The notes under the pieces: model-generated
The model's database searches: none
What the model was told of the DNA's origin: nothing
The model's input: only the letters and a program-made list of their open reading frames with translations
Part shown: piece after piece, positions 7,900 through 17,104 of the stretch
Layout: each line of letters opens with the position of its first letter
How positions within the stretch are numbered: position 1 is the first letter of the stretch
Assembly (NCBI GenBank): GCA_964596685.1
Contig: CAZQVA010000007.1
Coordinates: forward strand, 1-64,000
DNA from: CAZQVA01 sp964596685
GTDB taxonomy: Bacteria; Chlamydiota; Chlamydiia; Chlamydiales; VFKH01
DNA length: 64,000 nucleotides
Reading direction: 5' to 3'
Made by a program: the position numbers and the translations under genes

Positions 7900-9162
7900 A
7901 TGGCGCAAGATGATACGACTCAAAAAGAAGAGATCGAGAGATTAGCATCTCCTGAAAATCTCAATCGCATTATGTACACACTCAATCCTCAAGGATGGGT
8001 TGCACTGGTTATTATCGCTATATTGCTCGTTTTAGCATTACTTTGGGCAATATTCGGCACAATCTCTCAAACAGCAACTGGACGTGGCATCTTACTGACC
8101 CCTGATGGACTTTTTACCATCCGCTCCACAGCTTCAGGACTTATCAATCAAGTGGTCGCACGACAAGGACAATGGGTTGAAAAGGGAGATCTCATCGCCA
8201 CCGTGTATGACGAATCTTTGCTCAATGAGATATCAGCCACTGAACTACATATCAATTATCTCGAAAATTCTATTGCCGCACTCGAATCCCTTGATAAGAC
8301 ACCTGAAGAACAAAAAGTAGCTTATTCAAATATTGTGGCCGAGATGGAAAAGCTCTTAGAACAGGAGCAAAAACAACTTAGCCAATTGGAAACACTTTCA
8401 GGAACTGTTCATGACAAAGAACAATTTCAGACACAACTTCTTCAGTGGAAAAATCAAGTGGCTGTCATGCTACGTCTTATGGATCGCATTCAAGGAGATA
8501 CCGTAGCAAATGATGCAACACTATCCGAGCTTAAGGTTCAATTACAGTTAGCGAAAAATCTACTCGCTGCGTTGAAAATTGCCCCTCCCACATTTGCTAT
8601 TCGCGCAACAAGAACGGGGCGACTGATTGAGCGCTATGTCACCGAAGGTGACTACATTGTGCCTGGAAGTCGCATTATGTTGGGAACCACTCCCTTACAC
8701 CCAGGACAACCTCTTGTATGCCATGCGTATTTCGATGTGGCAACAGGTCAAAAGATCTATGCAGGTATGTCAGCACGCTTACTACCAGTCAACGTAGATA
8801 CACAAAAATATGGTTACCTCAAGGGAATTGTTCAACAATCCTCGCGTTTCCCCGTTTCAGACAGTGCTATACTTACCTGGTTAATGGAAGCAGCTCTTGT
8901 AGAATATATGAAGGCAGATCAATTAGTGGTCACCTACTCCCATATCTATACTGAAATCAATCCAACTACCTTTTCTGGGTATTCGTGGAGTTCTCCTGAT
9001 GGCCCTCCTGAATATATCCCCCTCGGAACTGTATGTATCGTCGAAATTGAATTGGCGGCTGAACCACCTATTGGCGTATTTTTCCCCAGTTTAAATAGTC
9101 CCCCACCCAAAGAAGCAACACTTTCTAATCCAAACTATTATCCCAAGGCCCTTACACCATGA
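7900..9162 (+). CDS. HlyD-type adaptor of an NHLM-type peptide export system
   Basis: This 420-residue membrane fusion protein has a cytoplasmic N-terminus, one membrane span at about 33-55 (ALVIIAILLVLALLWAIFG), a biotinyl-lipoyl-like half (TASGLINQVVARQGQWVEKG at about 80-100), a helical hairpin to about 220, and the second lipoyl half with TRTGRLIERYVTEGDYIVPG. Its place directly before a C39-peptidase ABC protein and a second ABC protein with a long N-terminal extension matches the three-gene NHLM (nitrile-hydratase-leader microcin) export cassette. ATG 7900 has no obvious ribosome binding site. Its stop overlaps the next start by four bases (ATGA), so the genes are translationally coupled. 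Confidence 0.85.
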   Translation: MAQDDTTQKEEIERLASPENLNRIMYTLNPQGWVALVIIAILLVLALLWAIFGTISQTATGRGILLTPDGLFTIRSTASGLINQVVARQGQWVEKGDLIATVYDESLLNEISATELHINYLENSIAALESLDKTPEEQKVAYSNIVAEMEKLLEQEQKQLSQLETLSGTVHDKEQFQTQLLQWKNQVAVMLRLMDRIQGDTVANDATLSELKVQLQLAKNLLAALKIAPPTFAIRATRTGRLIERYVTEGDYIVPGSRIMLGTTPLHPGQPLVCHAYFDVATGQKIYAGMSARLLPVNVDTQKYGYLKGIVQQSSRFPVSDSAILTWLMEAALVEYMKADQLVVTYSHIYTEINPTTFSGYSWSSPDGPPEYIPLGTVCIVEIELAAEPPIGVFFPSLNSPPPKEATLSNPNYYPKALTP

Positions 9163-11366
9163 GAGCTTTGTGGGAGAGTTTCAAAGCGCGATTCTTCTAC
9201 ACTAGAGTGCGCACACCTACTGTCATTCAAATGGAAGCAGTTGAATGCGGGGCAGCCTCACTGGGTATTATTCTGGCCTATTTTAAACGTTATGTTCCCC
9301 TAGAGGAATTGCGTGAGAAATGTGGAGTGACAAAAGATGGTAGTAATGCCGCCAGCCTTTTAGAGGCAGCTGAAGCCTATGGATTGCAATGTGAAGGCTA
9401 TAAATGTAGTCCGGAAGAAGTTTTAACACTCCCCTTACCTATCATTGTCTTTTGGAATTATAATCACTTTCTTGTTGTTGAAGGGTATAACAGCAAATGG
9501 ATCTATCTCAATGATCCAGCCATAGGCCCTAGAAAGGTTCCATACAACGAATTTAATAAAAGTTTTGCCGACATCGCCTTAACTTTCACGCCAGACACCA
9601 AATTTGTAAAAGGGGGACAGCCGCCCTCTTTTTTTCCTATTCTTAAACGTCGACTGACTAATGTCAAAGCTGCTGTTGCACTAACCTGTTTTGTCGGGAT
9701 TTTTTTGCTAATCCCTGGAATTGGCGTTCCTTTAGTAAATCAAATATTTTACAACAATGTTTTAGAGGCGCATCAACTTACGTGGATGCCAGGAATCATT
9801 GCTGGACTTGTTGCCGCCATTGTGATTGTCGGGTTACTCACCTGGATACAACAATTTACTCTGAATCGACTCCACTTAACTCTTAATATACGTTCCAATG
9901 CGGAATTCTTATGGCGCTTATTGCGCTTACCCATTCTCTTTTTTTCGCAACGCTTCAGCGGTGAAATTGCTAGTCGCTTCGGCTTGAATAAATCAGTCAT
10001 GCAAACCCTGGCAGGAACTCTGCCTTCTACAGCAATCAATTTCTGTCTCGCTGCACTCTACCTCTTTGTCATCTTTTATTACGACAATCAAATTGGCCTT
10101 TTAGCACTGGTTACAGCAGGATGTAGCATCACATTACTCATATTTGTTACGCGCGCCCGCACAGATGCCTATGCAGCCGTGCAGCAACAGTACATGAAAA
10201 GCGTAGGGTTTGCTGTTTCTACATTAAGAACCATTGAAAATATCAAGGCGGCTGGTAATGAACGCGATGTATTTGCCAGATGGAGCGGCTATTATGCCTT
10301 ACAAACCAATGCTGAAAAACAGATCAATGAAAAGGATGTCATTCTTTCCTCTGTGCCCAACTTCATCAATGGTTTAGCCGGAGCTGCACTACTAGGACTT
10401 GGGTCGTGGAAAATTCTGAACGGCAATCTCTCTATCGGCATGTTGCTGGCCTTGCAAGGGTTTTTTACACAACTACTCTCTCCTGTCTCTCAGATGATCT
10501 TTTTGAGCAATACAATTCAAACAATGAAAATCAACGCCATGCGCGTCGACGATGCCCTTCAAAACAAACTTGATCCCACATTCATCGAAACAGATCATAA
10601 AAAGGAACTGGCCATCGCAGATACCAGAATCACAGGAACATTAGAAGTTAAGCATATTACCTTTGGTTTTAGTAAAATCGATCCTCCTATTATTAATGAT
10701 TTTTCTTTAAAAGCGCGCCCTGGTGAAAAAATCGCCATTATTGGCCGCTCTGGGTCAGGAAAAAGCGTTTTGCTCAAACTGATTGCTGGCTTTTTTCAAC
10801 CCTGGCAAGGAGAGATTCTCATCGACGGCAAACCGCGTTCTGCCTATTCCAAAAGCTTGTTACAACATTCTATTGGATATATTGACAATAGTACGTTTTT
10901 CTTTGAGGGTACCATCCATGACAACTTAAAAATGTGGAATAACACATTAAATGATGAAGACATGATGGGCGCTGCAAAAGATGCATGTATCCATGAGGAC
11001 ATTATGGCGCGTCCTTCTGGTTACGAAACAAAGATGACTGAAGCAGGCACAAATTTTAGCGGTGGGCAACGACAACGCTTAGAAATGGCACGCACCTTAC
11101 TACTTAACCCCTCTATACTCATTACAGATGGCGCCGTAAGTGCTCTCGATGCCCATACTGAGCAAGAAATTTCTGCTAATATTCGCAAGCGCGGCTGTAC
11201 GCATATATTTGTTGCGCAACGCATTAGTACTGTACAACATGCAGATCAAATTATCGTTCTAGATGAGGGCAAGATTGTGCAACAAGGCAACCACAATACT
11301 CTTGTAAAACAAGATGGACTTTACCGAGAACTAGCACAACAAGAAGAAGGAGCTGAACAAGGATAA
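9159..11366 (+). CDS. C39 peptidase / ABC transporter (NHLM-type leader-cleaving exporter)
   Basis: 735 residues in three parts. A C39 peptidase (about 1-140) has Cys30 in MEAVECGAASLG, Gln24, His103 in YNHFLVV and Asp119 in LNDPAIG, so it should be able to cut Gly-Gly leaders. A six-helix ABC exporter domain follows (about 165-450). The nucleotide-binding domain has Walker A GRSGSGKS near 528, signature FSGGQRQR near 632 and Walker B near 654. The Walker B reads ILITDGAVSALD: the residue after the Asp, normally the catalytic Glu, is Gly. The domain probably needs the partner ABC protein encoded next for hydrolysis. It acts in the inner membrane, exporting a peptide while removing its leader. 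Confidence 0.9.
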   Translation: MRALWESFKARFFYTRVRTPTVIQMEAVECGAASLGIILAYFKRYVPLEELREKCGVTKDGSNAASLLEAAEAYGLQCEGYKCSPEEVLTLPLPIIVFWNYNHFLVVEGYNSKWIYLNDPAIGPRKVPYNEFNKSFADIALTFTPDTKFVKGGQPPSFFPILKRRLTNVKAAVALTCFVGIFLLIPGIGVPLVNQIFYNNVLEAHQLTWMPGIIAGLVAAIVIVGLLTWIQQFTLNRLHLTLNIRSNAEFLWRLLRLPILFFSQRFSGEIASRFGLNKSVMQTLAGTLPSTAINFCLAALYLFVIFYYDNQIGLLALVTAGCSITLLIFVTRARTDAYAAVQQQYMKSVGFAVSTLRTIENIKAAGNERDVFARWSGYYALQTNAEKQINEKDVILSSVPNFINGLAGAALLGLGSWKILNGNLSIGMLLALQGFFTQLLSPVSQMIFLSNTIQTMKINAMRVDDALQNKLDPTFIETDHKKELAIADTRITGTLEVKHITFGFSKIDPPIINDFSLKARPGEKIAIIGRSGSGKSVLLKLIAGFFQPWQGEILIDGKPRSAYSKSLLQHSIGYIDNSTFFFEGTIHDNLKMWNNTLNDEDMMGAAKDACIHEDIMARPSGYETKMTEAGTNFSGGQRQRLEMARTLLLNPSILITDGAVSALDAHTEQEISANIRKRGCTHIFVAQRISTVQHADQIIVLDEGKIVQQGNHNTLVKQDGLYRELAQQEEGAEQG

Positions 11367-14305
11367 TGGTCACTAGTCCAAGTCCCCTCATCACATTTTC
11401 AGAGCAAAGCAGATGGTTTGTTAAGGAATATCCGCGCGGACTTCTCATTGAAGAGGGCATTGTCAATATCATGTTGGCCGAGACATCAGCAAAAGTTGAA
11501 GATCCCCTTTTCCCTCCCATTACCTTTGTCATGCAACTGACTAAAGGGTATATCATTTTTTCTACCCCAAAAACCGATCATCCCCAGGTGGAACTTTTAG
11601 CTATTGCTGAATCTGGTGTGAAATGTCGTCAACTGAGCGAAAGTGACATCATGGAACATTTTCGCAGTTCTGATGATGGACAGATGCAGGTGGTCAGGAG
11701 CATGAGAAAATGGCTTTTTGGCCTTGCAAGCTTTTTACAGCCTTTGCGCAATGAAGTTTATGAAGCCACTGTAGACTGGGGAGATAATACCATTGCTGCG
11801 GGTACTATCATCTCTCCAATTAATACAGCTGAAACTGAAAAACATCAAATCGTGACGTGGATAGAGGTCAAAAAGGGCACTTTAACACTCTTTGGTATTC
11901 CAGGATTAAAAATCAAAAATGGCGGCGGCATCTTTCCTCTCTGTGAGCCAATGTGGGTTGCTGCAGAAGAAGATTGCCAAGTCCATGTCTGGCATGGTAG
12001 CGATCTCATTGCTGAGCCCAATTTTTTTTACCACTTAGATCACTTTCATATGGTGTATCTAGCTATTGGCGATGTATTGCTGAAGCAACGTGTCAAAAAT
12101 AAACAAGAGAATATAAATACTGAAATCAAAGATGAAGCTGAACTGCTCGATGCCTCTTTACGTCAGATGTCACTGGTCTTTGACCCTGCATCAACAGGGA
12201 AACCACTGCCTATTGGCGCTGGTCCCCTCTTCAAAGCCTGTCAAATTGTAGGCCACTCTATTGGAATCAGTTTTAAACAACCCAGGCGCCAATTCAGCAC
12301 CTTTACTGAAGAATCGATCTCACAACTCTGCCAAAACTCAAGCGTCTATTATCGACGTGTCATATTAGACAAAAATTGGTTTAAAGAAGCAGCCTTCCCT
12401 ATGCTCTGCTTCAAAAAGGCTGCAGAGAGCCCAGTTGCCGTCCTTTATGACGATAAAAAAGGCGGCTATTTTCTCATTGATCCATCAAAACCTGGCAGGG
12501 AAAAGGTTACTGAAGAGTTAGCAGAAACGCTCCAACCCGATGGCTATATTTTCTATGAAGAACTCCCCCACCATGCATTATCAAGCAAAGACATCTTGCG
12601 GTTTTGTCTTTCCAAACAGGGATGGAATATCTTTTTATTGCTGGCATTTGGTTGTTTAGGGGCCCTGATCAGCTTGATTCCTTCATTTTTAAATCGCACT
12701 CTGATCGACCGCGTATTGATTGGTGGTGAACGCAATCTTTTGGGACAAGTAATCCTCGGTCTTGTTGTCGTTGCCTTGACAAGTTCATTATTTCTTTTTG
12801 CACGCGCCTATACAGCTTTGAGATTTACACGCATCATCGATATGCGTTTGAGAACTGCCACCTGGGCGCGCGTTTTACAATTACCCGTCCGCTTTATTCG
12901 CACTTTTACAACGGGTGAATTTATTCAGCGTGTTTATGCCATCAGCAGCATCCATCAAACATTAAGCAATAACGCGATTCGCGTTGTCCTTTCAGGCCTA
13001 TTTTCTGTTTTTTATCTCTTTGCCATGCTCTACTTTAGTCCGCGCCTAACGCTAATTGGCATGATTGTCATTGTGATCACGATTGCTCTTTTAGCGATCT
13101 GTGTCAGTCGAAAGATTAAATGGCAAAGACTCTATGCAGAAGAATCACAAACTCTGCAGGGATACGTTCTGCAATTGATAGAAGGGATTGAAAAATTGCG
13201 CGCAACTGGCGCAGAGAATCGTGCATTTGCCCTATGGAGTCAGCGCTATGCTCACCTACAAAGTGTTACCTATAGAAGCTGGCGCATTAGCTCCTTTGAA
13301 ACACTTACTTCGAGTGTTTTTCCCATACTTGCCTCCCTTCTTCTATTTATTACAGCCGTTGACATTATTCAAAACCCCTCTTCGGGAGCTGATGTCCTCA
13401 CACTTGGCTCTTTAATTGCATTTTTAGCTGCATTTACTCCTTTTTCCAGCGCTATTTTTAGTATGGCGAATACAATGATGCAGCTAGCCCCCATCGTGCC
13501 TCTGTGGGAGCGTGCTAGAGTCATTGTTCAAGCGCCAACAGAGGAGAGTGAAGCCAAAGCTCATCCCGGACAATTATCAGGCGCTGTTACTGTCGATAAC
13601 GTCTCTTTTCGCTATGATGTTGAAGGCGCATGGGTGCTCAATGGTTTATCTCTCCACGCCAATCCAGGTGAATCAATTGCCATTGTAGGGTGGTCAGGAT
13701 CAGGAAAAACGACATTAATTCGTCTGTTACTTGGATTTGAACATCCTGAAAAGGGAGCGGTCTTTTATGATGGCAAAAATCTCTCTTCCCTCTCTTTGAA
13801 AGACGTGCGCAAGCAAATTGGAACAGTATTACAAGATGGCGCTCTAGTTGCCGGTTCGGTATATGAAAACATTGTATGTGGCGGTAATTATTCCACTGCC
13901 GAAATTCAGCAAGCTTTGAAACTCTCCGGATTTGATAAAGACATAGATAACTTGCCGATGGGTTTGCATACCGTTGTTCAAACGGGTTCTACTGCATTTT
14001 GCGGAGGACAGTTACAGCGCCTTTTGATCGCTCGTGCGCTGATCGCCCAGCCTCATATTCTTATCCTCGATGAAGCAACCGCTTCCTTGGATAATATGGC
14101 GCAGAAAGCTGTCATGGAAAATCTTGCTTCTCTGCGCGTTACACGTATTATCGTGGCACATCGCATCAGCACAGTGCGCCAAGCTGATCGCATCTATGTC
14201 ATGGAGAAGGGAAAAATCATCCAGTCGGGCACTTTTGAGGAATTATCTGCACAAGAAGGATTATTCAAAGAGATGCTTGGAAAACAATCAGTAGCCAGCA
14301 CATAA
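11366..14305 (+). CDS. NHLM-type ABC transporter with long N-terminal extension
   Basis: 979 residues. The first 400 or so are soluble with no peptidase residues, as in the second ABC protein of NHLM cassettes. A six-helix ABC exporter region (about 425-710) and a nucleotide-binding domain follow: Walker A GWSGSGKTT near 774, signature FCGGQLQR near 878 and canonical Walker B ILILDEATASLD near 898. The signature Ser is Cys. Together with the partner's missing Glu this fits a heterodimer with one working and one degenerate ATP site. The gene starts at the stop codon of the previous gene and ends nine bases before the small companion gene, so all four form one operon. Confidence 0.88.
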   Translation: MVTSPSPLITFSEQSRWFVKEYPRGLLIEEGIVNIMLAETSAKVEDPLFPPITFVMQLTKGYIIFSTPKTDHPQVELLAIAESGVKCRQLSESDIMEHFRSSDDGQMQVVRSMRKWLFGLASFLQPLRNEVYEATVDWGDNTIAAGTIISPINTAETEKHQIVTWIEVKKGTLTLFGIPGLKIKNGGGIFPLCEPMWVAAEEDCQVHVWHGSDLIAEPNFFYHLDHFHMVYLAIGDVLLKQRVKNKQENINTEIKDEAELLDASLRQMSLVFDPASTGKPLPIGAGPLFKACQIVGHSIGISFKQPRRQFSTFTEESISQLCQNSSVYYRRVILDKNWFKEAAFPMLCFKKAAESPVAVLYDDKKGGYFLIDPSKPGREKVTEELAETLQPDGYIFYEELPHHALSSKDILRFCLSKQGWNIFLLLAFGCLGALISLIPSFLNRTLIDRVLIGGERNLLGQVILGLVVVALTSSLFLFARAYTALRFTRIIDMRLRTATWARVLQLPVRFIRTFTTGEFIQRVYAISSIHQTLSNNAIRVVLSGLFSVFYLFAMLYFSPRLTLIGMIVIVITIALLAICVSRKIKWQRLYAEESQTLQGYVLQLIEGIEKLRATGAENRAFALWSQRYAHLQSVTYRSWRISSFETLTSSVFPILASLLLFITAVDIIQNPSSGADVLTLGSLIAFLAAFTPFSSAIFSMANTMMQLAPIVPLWERARVIVQAPTEESEAKAHPGQLSGAVTVDNVSFRYDVEGAWVLNGLSLHANPGESIAIVGWSGSGKTTLIRLLLGFEHPEKGAVFYDGKNLSSLSLKDVRKQIGTVLQDGALVAGSVYENIVCGGNYSTAEIQQALKLSGFDKDIDNLPMGLHTVVQTGSTAFCGGQLQRLLIARALIAQPHILILDEATASLDNMAQKAVMENLASLRVTRIIVAHRISTVRQADRIYVMEKGKIIQSGTFEELSAQEGLFKEMLGKQSVAST

Positions 14306-14313
14306 GGATTGAT

Positions 14314-14718
14314 ATGTCGTCGACTCAAGAATACATCACCCTATTGCAAGAGATAAAAGAGCGTTTTGAAAAAATCGCCGATCGCCTCATGCTTCTTTTT
14401 GCGTCTCATGCCGCCGCAGAGCGCCTAGTTGATGAATTTAAAAAGACACTCAAGCAGTGGCCCACTGTTGCATTGGAAGGCAATGAGGCTCGCGTATGGA
14501 AACAACTCGACCAGATTGTAGCGGGTGCAGATTTACATGGTGGCCTTGCAGATCTTCTGCGCCATTTACTTAAGTCCAGTTCTTCTTCAGAAATTCCTGA
14601 AACGACCGCCAAAAAAATACGCGAAGAACTCAATTTAGCAGCTAGCCTCCTTGTGCACTTAGCCCAGGTAAGTCAAAATCTTTTAACAATTGCGCAAGAA
14701 AAACATCAGCCGTTATAA
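14314..14718 (+). CDS. small helical protein at the end of the NHLM export operon, unknown
   Basis: 134 residues, predicted mostly helical, with no signal peptide and no membrane span. AAGGA at 14304-14308 precedes ATG 14314, inside the end of the previous gene, so it is cotranscribed with the exporter. A Gly-Gly pair occurs at residues 76-77 after a hydrophobic stretch (LDQIVAGADLHGG), roughly where an NHLM leader would be cut. The rest does not resemble the nitrile-hydratase-like leader family, so cargo status is only a hypothesis; it could be a chaperone or an unrelated protein. Its 3' end overlaps the convergent mnmH gene by 77 bp. Confidence 0.6.
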   Translation: MSSTQEYITLLQEIKERFEKIADRLMLLFASHAAAERLVDEFKKTLKQWPTVALEGNEARVWKQLDQIVAGADLHGGLADLLRHLLKSSSSSEIPETTAKKIREELNLAASLLVHLAQVSQNLLTIAQEKHQPL

Positions 14719-15676
14719 AATATTTCGTTGATTTTCGGCGCGTCATCATCATCTCATAGGCGCGGTCATAGTAATGTAACAGATCATTGACCGCAGCAGA
14801 ATAATCTTGCCGCGCAATTGCTGCTGCAATGAGTTTTACTTTTTCTAAGCCTAGACGTTTTTTCAATTTATTAAGCGCTAACAAAAGGGATTCTTGCCCT
14901 AAAACACTATACTCAGCAACGATTCTCTCGATACGTTTGCGTTTTTCAGTCTCGATAAAAAAGAGCGGAGCTGCTTGCATCTGTAGGAAAAAGGGATGAG
15001 GAATACAGCATGTTCCAATCAAACGACTTTCATCTTCGACAAGAATAAGTTTTTGAGGATCAAATGCAGCTAATTGAACGGCCATGTGATTTTCAAAAGT
15101 TTCTTGAGTTGGCTGTAGATCTGTATGTCCAAATGCGCTGCCGCGATGTCGTGCCAATTTTTCTAAATCAAGCGTCTGCTTTTGAAAGGCGACTTGCTGG
15201 AGAAGTTCTGTCTTCCCAGATCCCGTGTAACCCCCAATTACACTAAGACTCCACGGTGCTTCAAAATGGCGCATGGCCCATTTTCTAAAAGATTTATAAC
15301 CTCCTTTGATACAATGAGCCTCTAAACCCGCCTGACGAAGTAGCCAAACCATAGATTGACTGCGCATACCACCGCGGAAGCAATAGACAAATAGCGAACG
15401 TCCCTCTGCAATCTTCCGTGCTGTTTCAACGAACTGAGCAAGTTTGGGGCCCACATAACGCAGCCCTTCTAACACAGCAGCATCTTTCCCCACCTGTTTA
15501 TATACGGTTCCCACATGGGCACGTTCTTCATCAGAAAACAGGGGCATTGATTGTGCAAAGGGCACGTGGCCAGAGGAAAACTCTTTTGGGGAACGCACAT
15601 CAAGCATCACTAATGTACGTTTATCGCGTACTTCTTCAAAAAGTTCTTTGCTGAAAACCGCGTCTGGTATATTCAT
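14642..15676 (-). CDS. mnmH: tRNA 2-selenouridine synthase (MnmH/SelU/YbbB)
   Basis: 344 residues. An N-terminal rhodanese domain has LVMLDVRSPKEFSSGH and the active-site loop YCFRGGMRSQS, followed by a P-loop domain with VIGGYTGSGKTELL. This is the two-domain plan of the enzyme that replaces sulfur of 2-thiouridine with selenium (through a geranylated intermediate) at the wobble position of some tRNAs. The frame is open from 15742, but ATG 15676 (MNIPDAVF) is chosen because upstream codons overlap the divergent tolC-like gene, whose start lies only six bases away. No selenophosphate synthetase is visible in the window. Confidence 0.88.
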   Translation of the reverse strand: MNIPDAVFSKELFEEVRDKRTLVMLDVRSPKEFSSGHVPFAQSMPLFSDEERAHVGTVYKQVGKDAAVLEGLRYVGPKLAQFVETARKIAEGRSLFVYCFRGGMRSQSMVWLLRQAGLEAHCIKGGYKSFRKWAMRHFEAPWSLSVIGGYTGSGKTELLQQVAFQKQTLDLEKLARHRGSAFGHTDLQPTQETFENHMAVQLAAFDPQKLILVEDESRLIGTCCIPHPFFLQMQAAPLFFIETEKRKRIERIVAEYSVLGQESLLLALNKLKKRLGLEKVKLIAAAIARQDYSAAVNDLLHYYDRAYEMMMTRRKSTKYFITADVFLAQLLKDFDLPGLSAQGG

Positions 15677-15682
15677 AAATGC

Positions 15683-17104
15683 ATGTGTTTTCGCAGTAAA
15701 ATTTTTATCTTTGTCGTTTTTTGCTGCATGGCAGCCTTTCATTTACACGCTAATGAGCGGATTCTCACGCTGCATGAAGCGCTACAATTGGCTATTAAAA
15801 ATAACAAACAAATTCAAGAACTGCAATCTCTATATCAAAAAGCCAAGGAAGGTCGATTGGAAGCTGTATCCAAGTGGTGGCCTACCATTGAGGCGATGAG
15901 TCAAGCCTATAAAACACAGCGAACCCTAGTTCCTCTATCAACTTCTGATATGAGTTTTACCTCACTTGTCCAACTGACACAATCGATCATCTCCACAGAG
16001 CGCTACTATGGACTACAAATTTCTATACTCTTTCAAGAAAAACTTTGCTTACTCCTTCAAGCTGCTATCAATGATGTCATCTTTGCTGTACGTACTGCCT
16101 ACTTACAAGTGATTCTTGATAAACGCCTCATGGACACTGCCAAAGAAAATGTGGATCTTCTCTCTCTGCTCGTTAAGCGCTCAGAGGATCTATATAAGAT
16201 TGGCCGATCGATTCCTTACAATGTCAACCAAAGCCGAGTTGCTCTTGCAAACGCATCAACAGCTTATTTTCAGGGATTAAGACAGCTAAAAAATGACCGC
16301 GATATCTTGACACAATTACTAGGACTAGATCCCGCCTGCGTGACTGTCGAAACCGCGGAAGAAAAGATTCCCTTAAATAAACTCCCCCTCATTGCCTGCA
16401 AACTACACCTTTTTTATGGCGGAGAGAGCCAAGATTTGTCATCCGCCGACATCATTGCCAAGATGTCCGTCGCCAAAGCAAACTCCCTCTTTTCCTGTCA
16501 GGAACTTGTCGAATTTGAAAAACAAGCCGATATTTTTCGCCCCGATATACGTCTTGGCAAAAATCACATTCAAATCGCCTCACAGGAAGTCAACCTCCGC
16601 AAAGGCGAGTATTTTCCTGCTATAGATTTTGTCGCCAATTATGGTTCACTCGCCAACCCTTATGTTCCCAACCTCTCCAATAGTTTTTTTCATCAAGACT
16701 TTGAATGGGGCTTGGGTATTGAACTCAATTGGCTTTTATTTGATAGTTTTGGTAGGGAACATCGCATCAATGAAGCGAAAGCAGAGGTCTGTGCAACAAA
16801 ATTTAATTTTGAACAAACACGACAACTTGCCCACGTCGATGTTCGCAATCAAATCTATTCCATTGAAGAAGCTCTCTCTAACTATGCGACTTCAAAAGCA
16901 AGCGTCGCTCTTGCAGATGAATTAGTCTTGCAAAGTGAACAGCAGCTAGAAATTGGATATATTACTATTTTTGATTATCAGATCGCTATTGACACGCTGA
17001 TTCAATCAAAATATATTTATGAAAAAGCGCGGTTTAATTTGGCTCATTCCTATTTTGGATTGCGCCATGCAACTGGCATTGATTTGGAGTGCAAAGCAAA
17101 ATGA
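15683..17104 (+). CDS. TolC-family outer-membrane efflux protein
   Basis: 473 residues with a signal peptide (basic MCFRSK, hydrophobic IFIFVVFCCMAAF, probable cleavage after HLHA) and the duplicated helical repeats of TolC proteins, beginning with LTLHEALQLAIKNNKQIQEL. It should form the outer-membrane channel for the following EmrA-like adaptor and EmrB-like MFS pump, and may also serve the NHLM exporter upstream, which has no channel gene of its own. The ATG is six bases from the divergent mnmH start, so the promoter must lie within mnmH. Its stop overlaps the next start (ATGA). Confidence 0.88.
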   Translation: MCFRSKIFIFVVFCCMAAFHLHANERILTLHEALQLAIKNNKQIQELQSLYQKAKEGRLEAVSKWWPTIEAMSQAYKTQRTLVPLSTSDMSFTSLVQLTQSIISTERYYGLQISILFQEKLCLLLQAAINDVIFAVRTAYLQVILDKRLMDTAKENVDLLSLLVKRSEDLYKIGRSIPYNVNQSRVALANASTAYFQGLRQLKNDRDILTQLLGLDPACVTVETAEEKIPLNKLPLIACKLHLFYGGESQDLSSADIIAKMSVAKANSLFSCQELVEFEKQADIFRPDIRLGKNHIQIASQEVNLRKGEYFPAIDFVANYGSLANPYVPNLSNSFFHQDFEWGLGIELNWLLFDSFGREHRINEAKAEVCATKFNFEQTRQLAHVDVRNQIYSIEEALSNYATSKASVALADELVLQSEQQLEIGYITIFDYQIAIDTLIQSKYIYEKARFNLAHSYFGLRHATGIDLECKAK

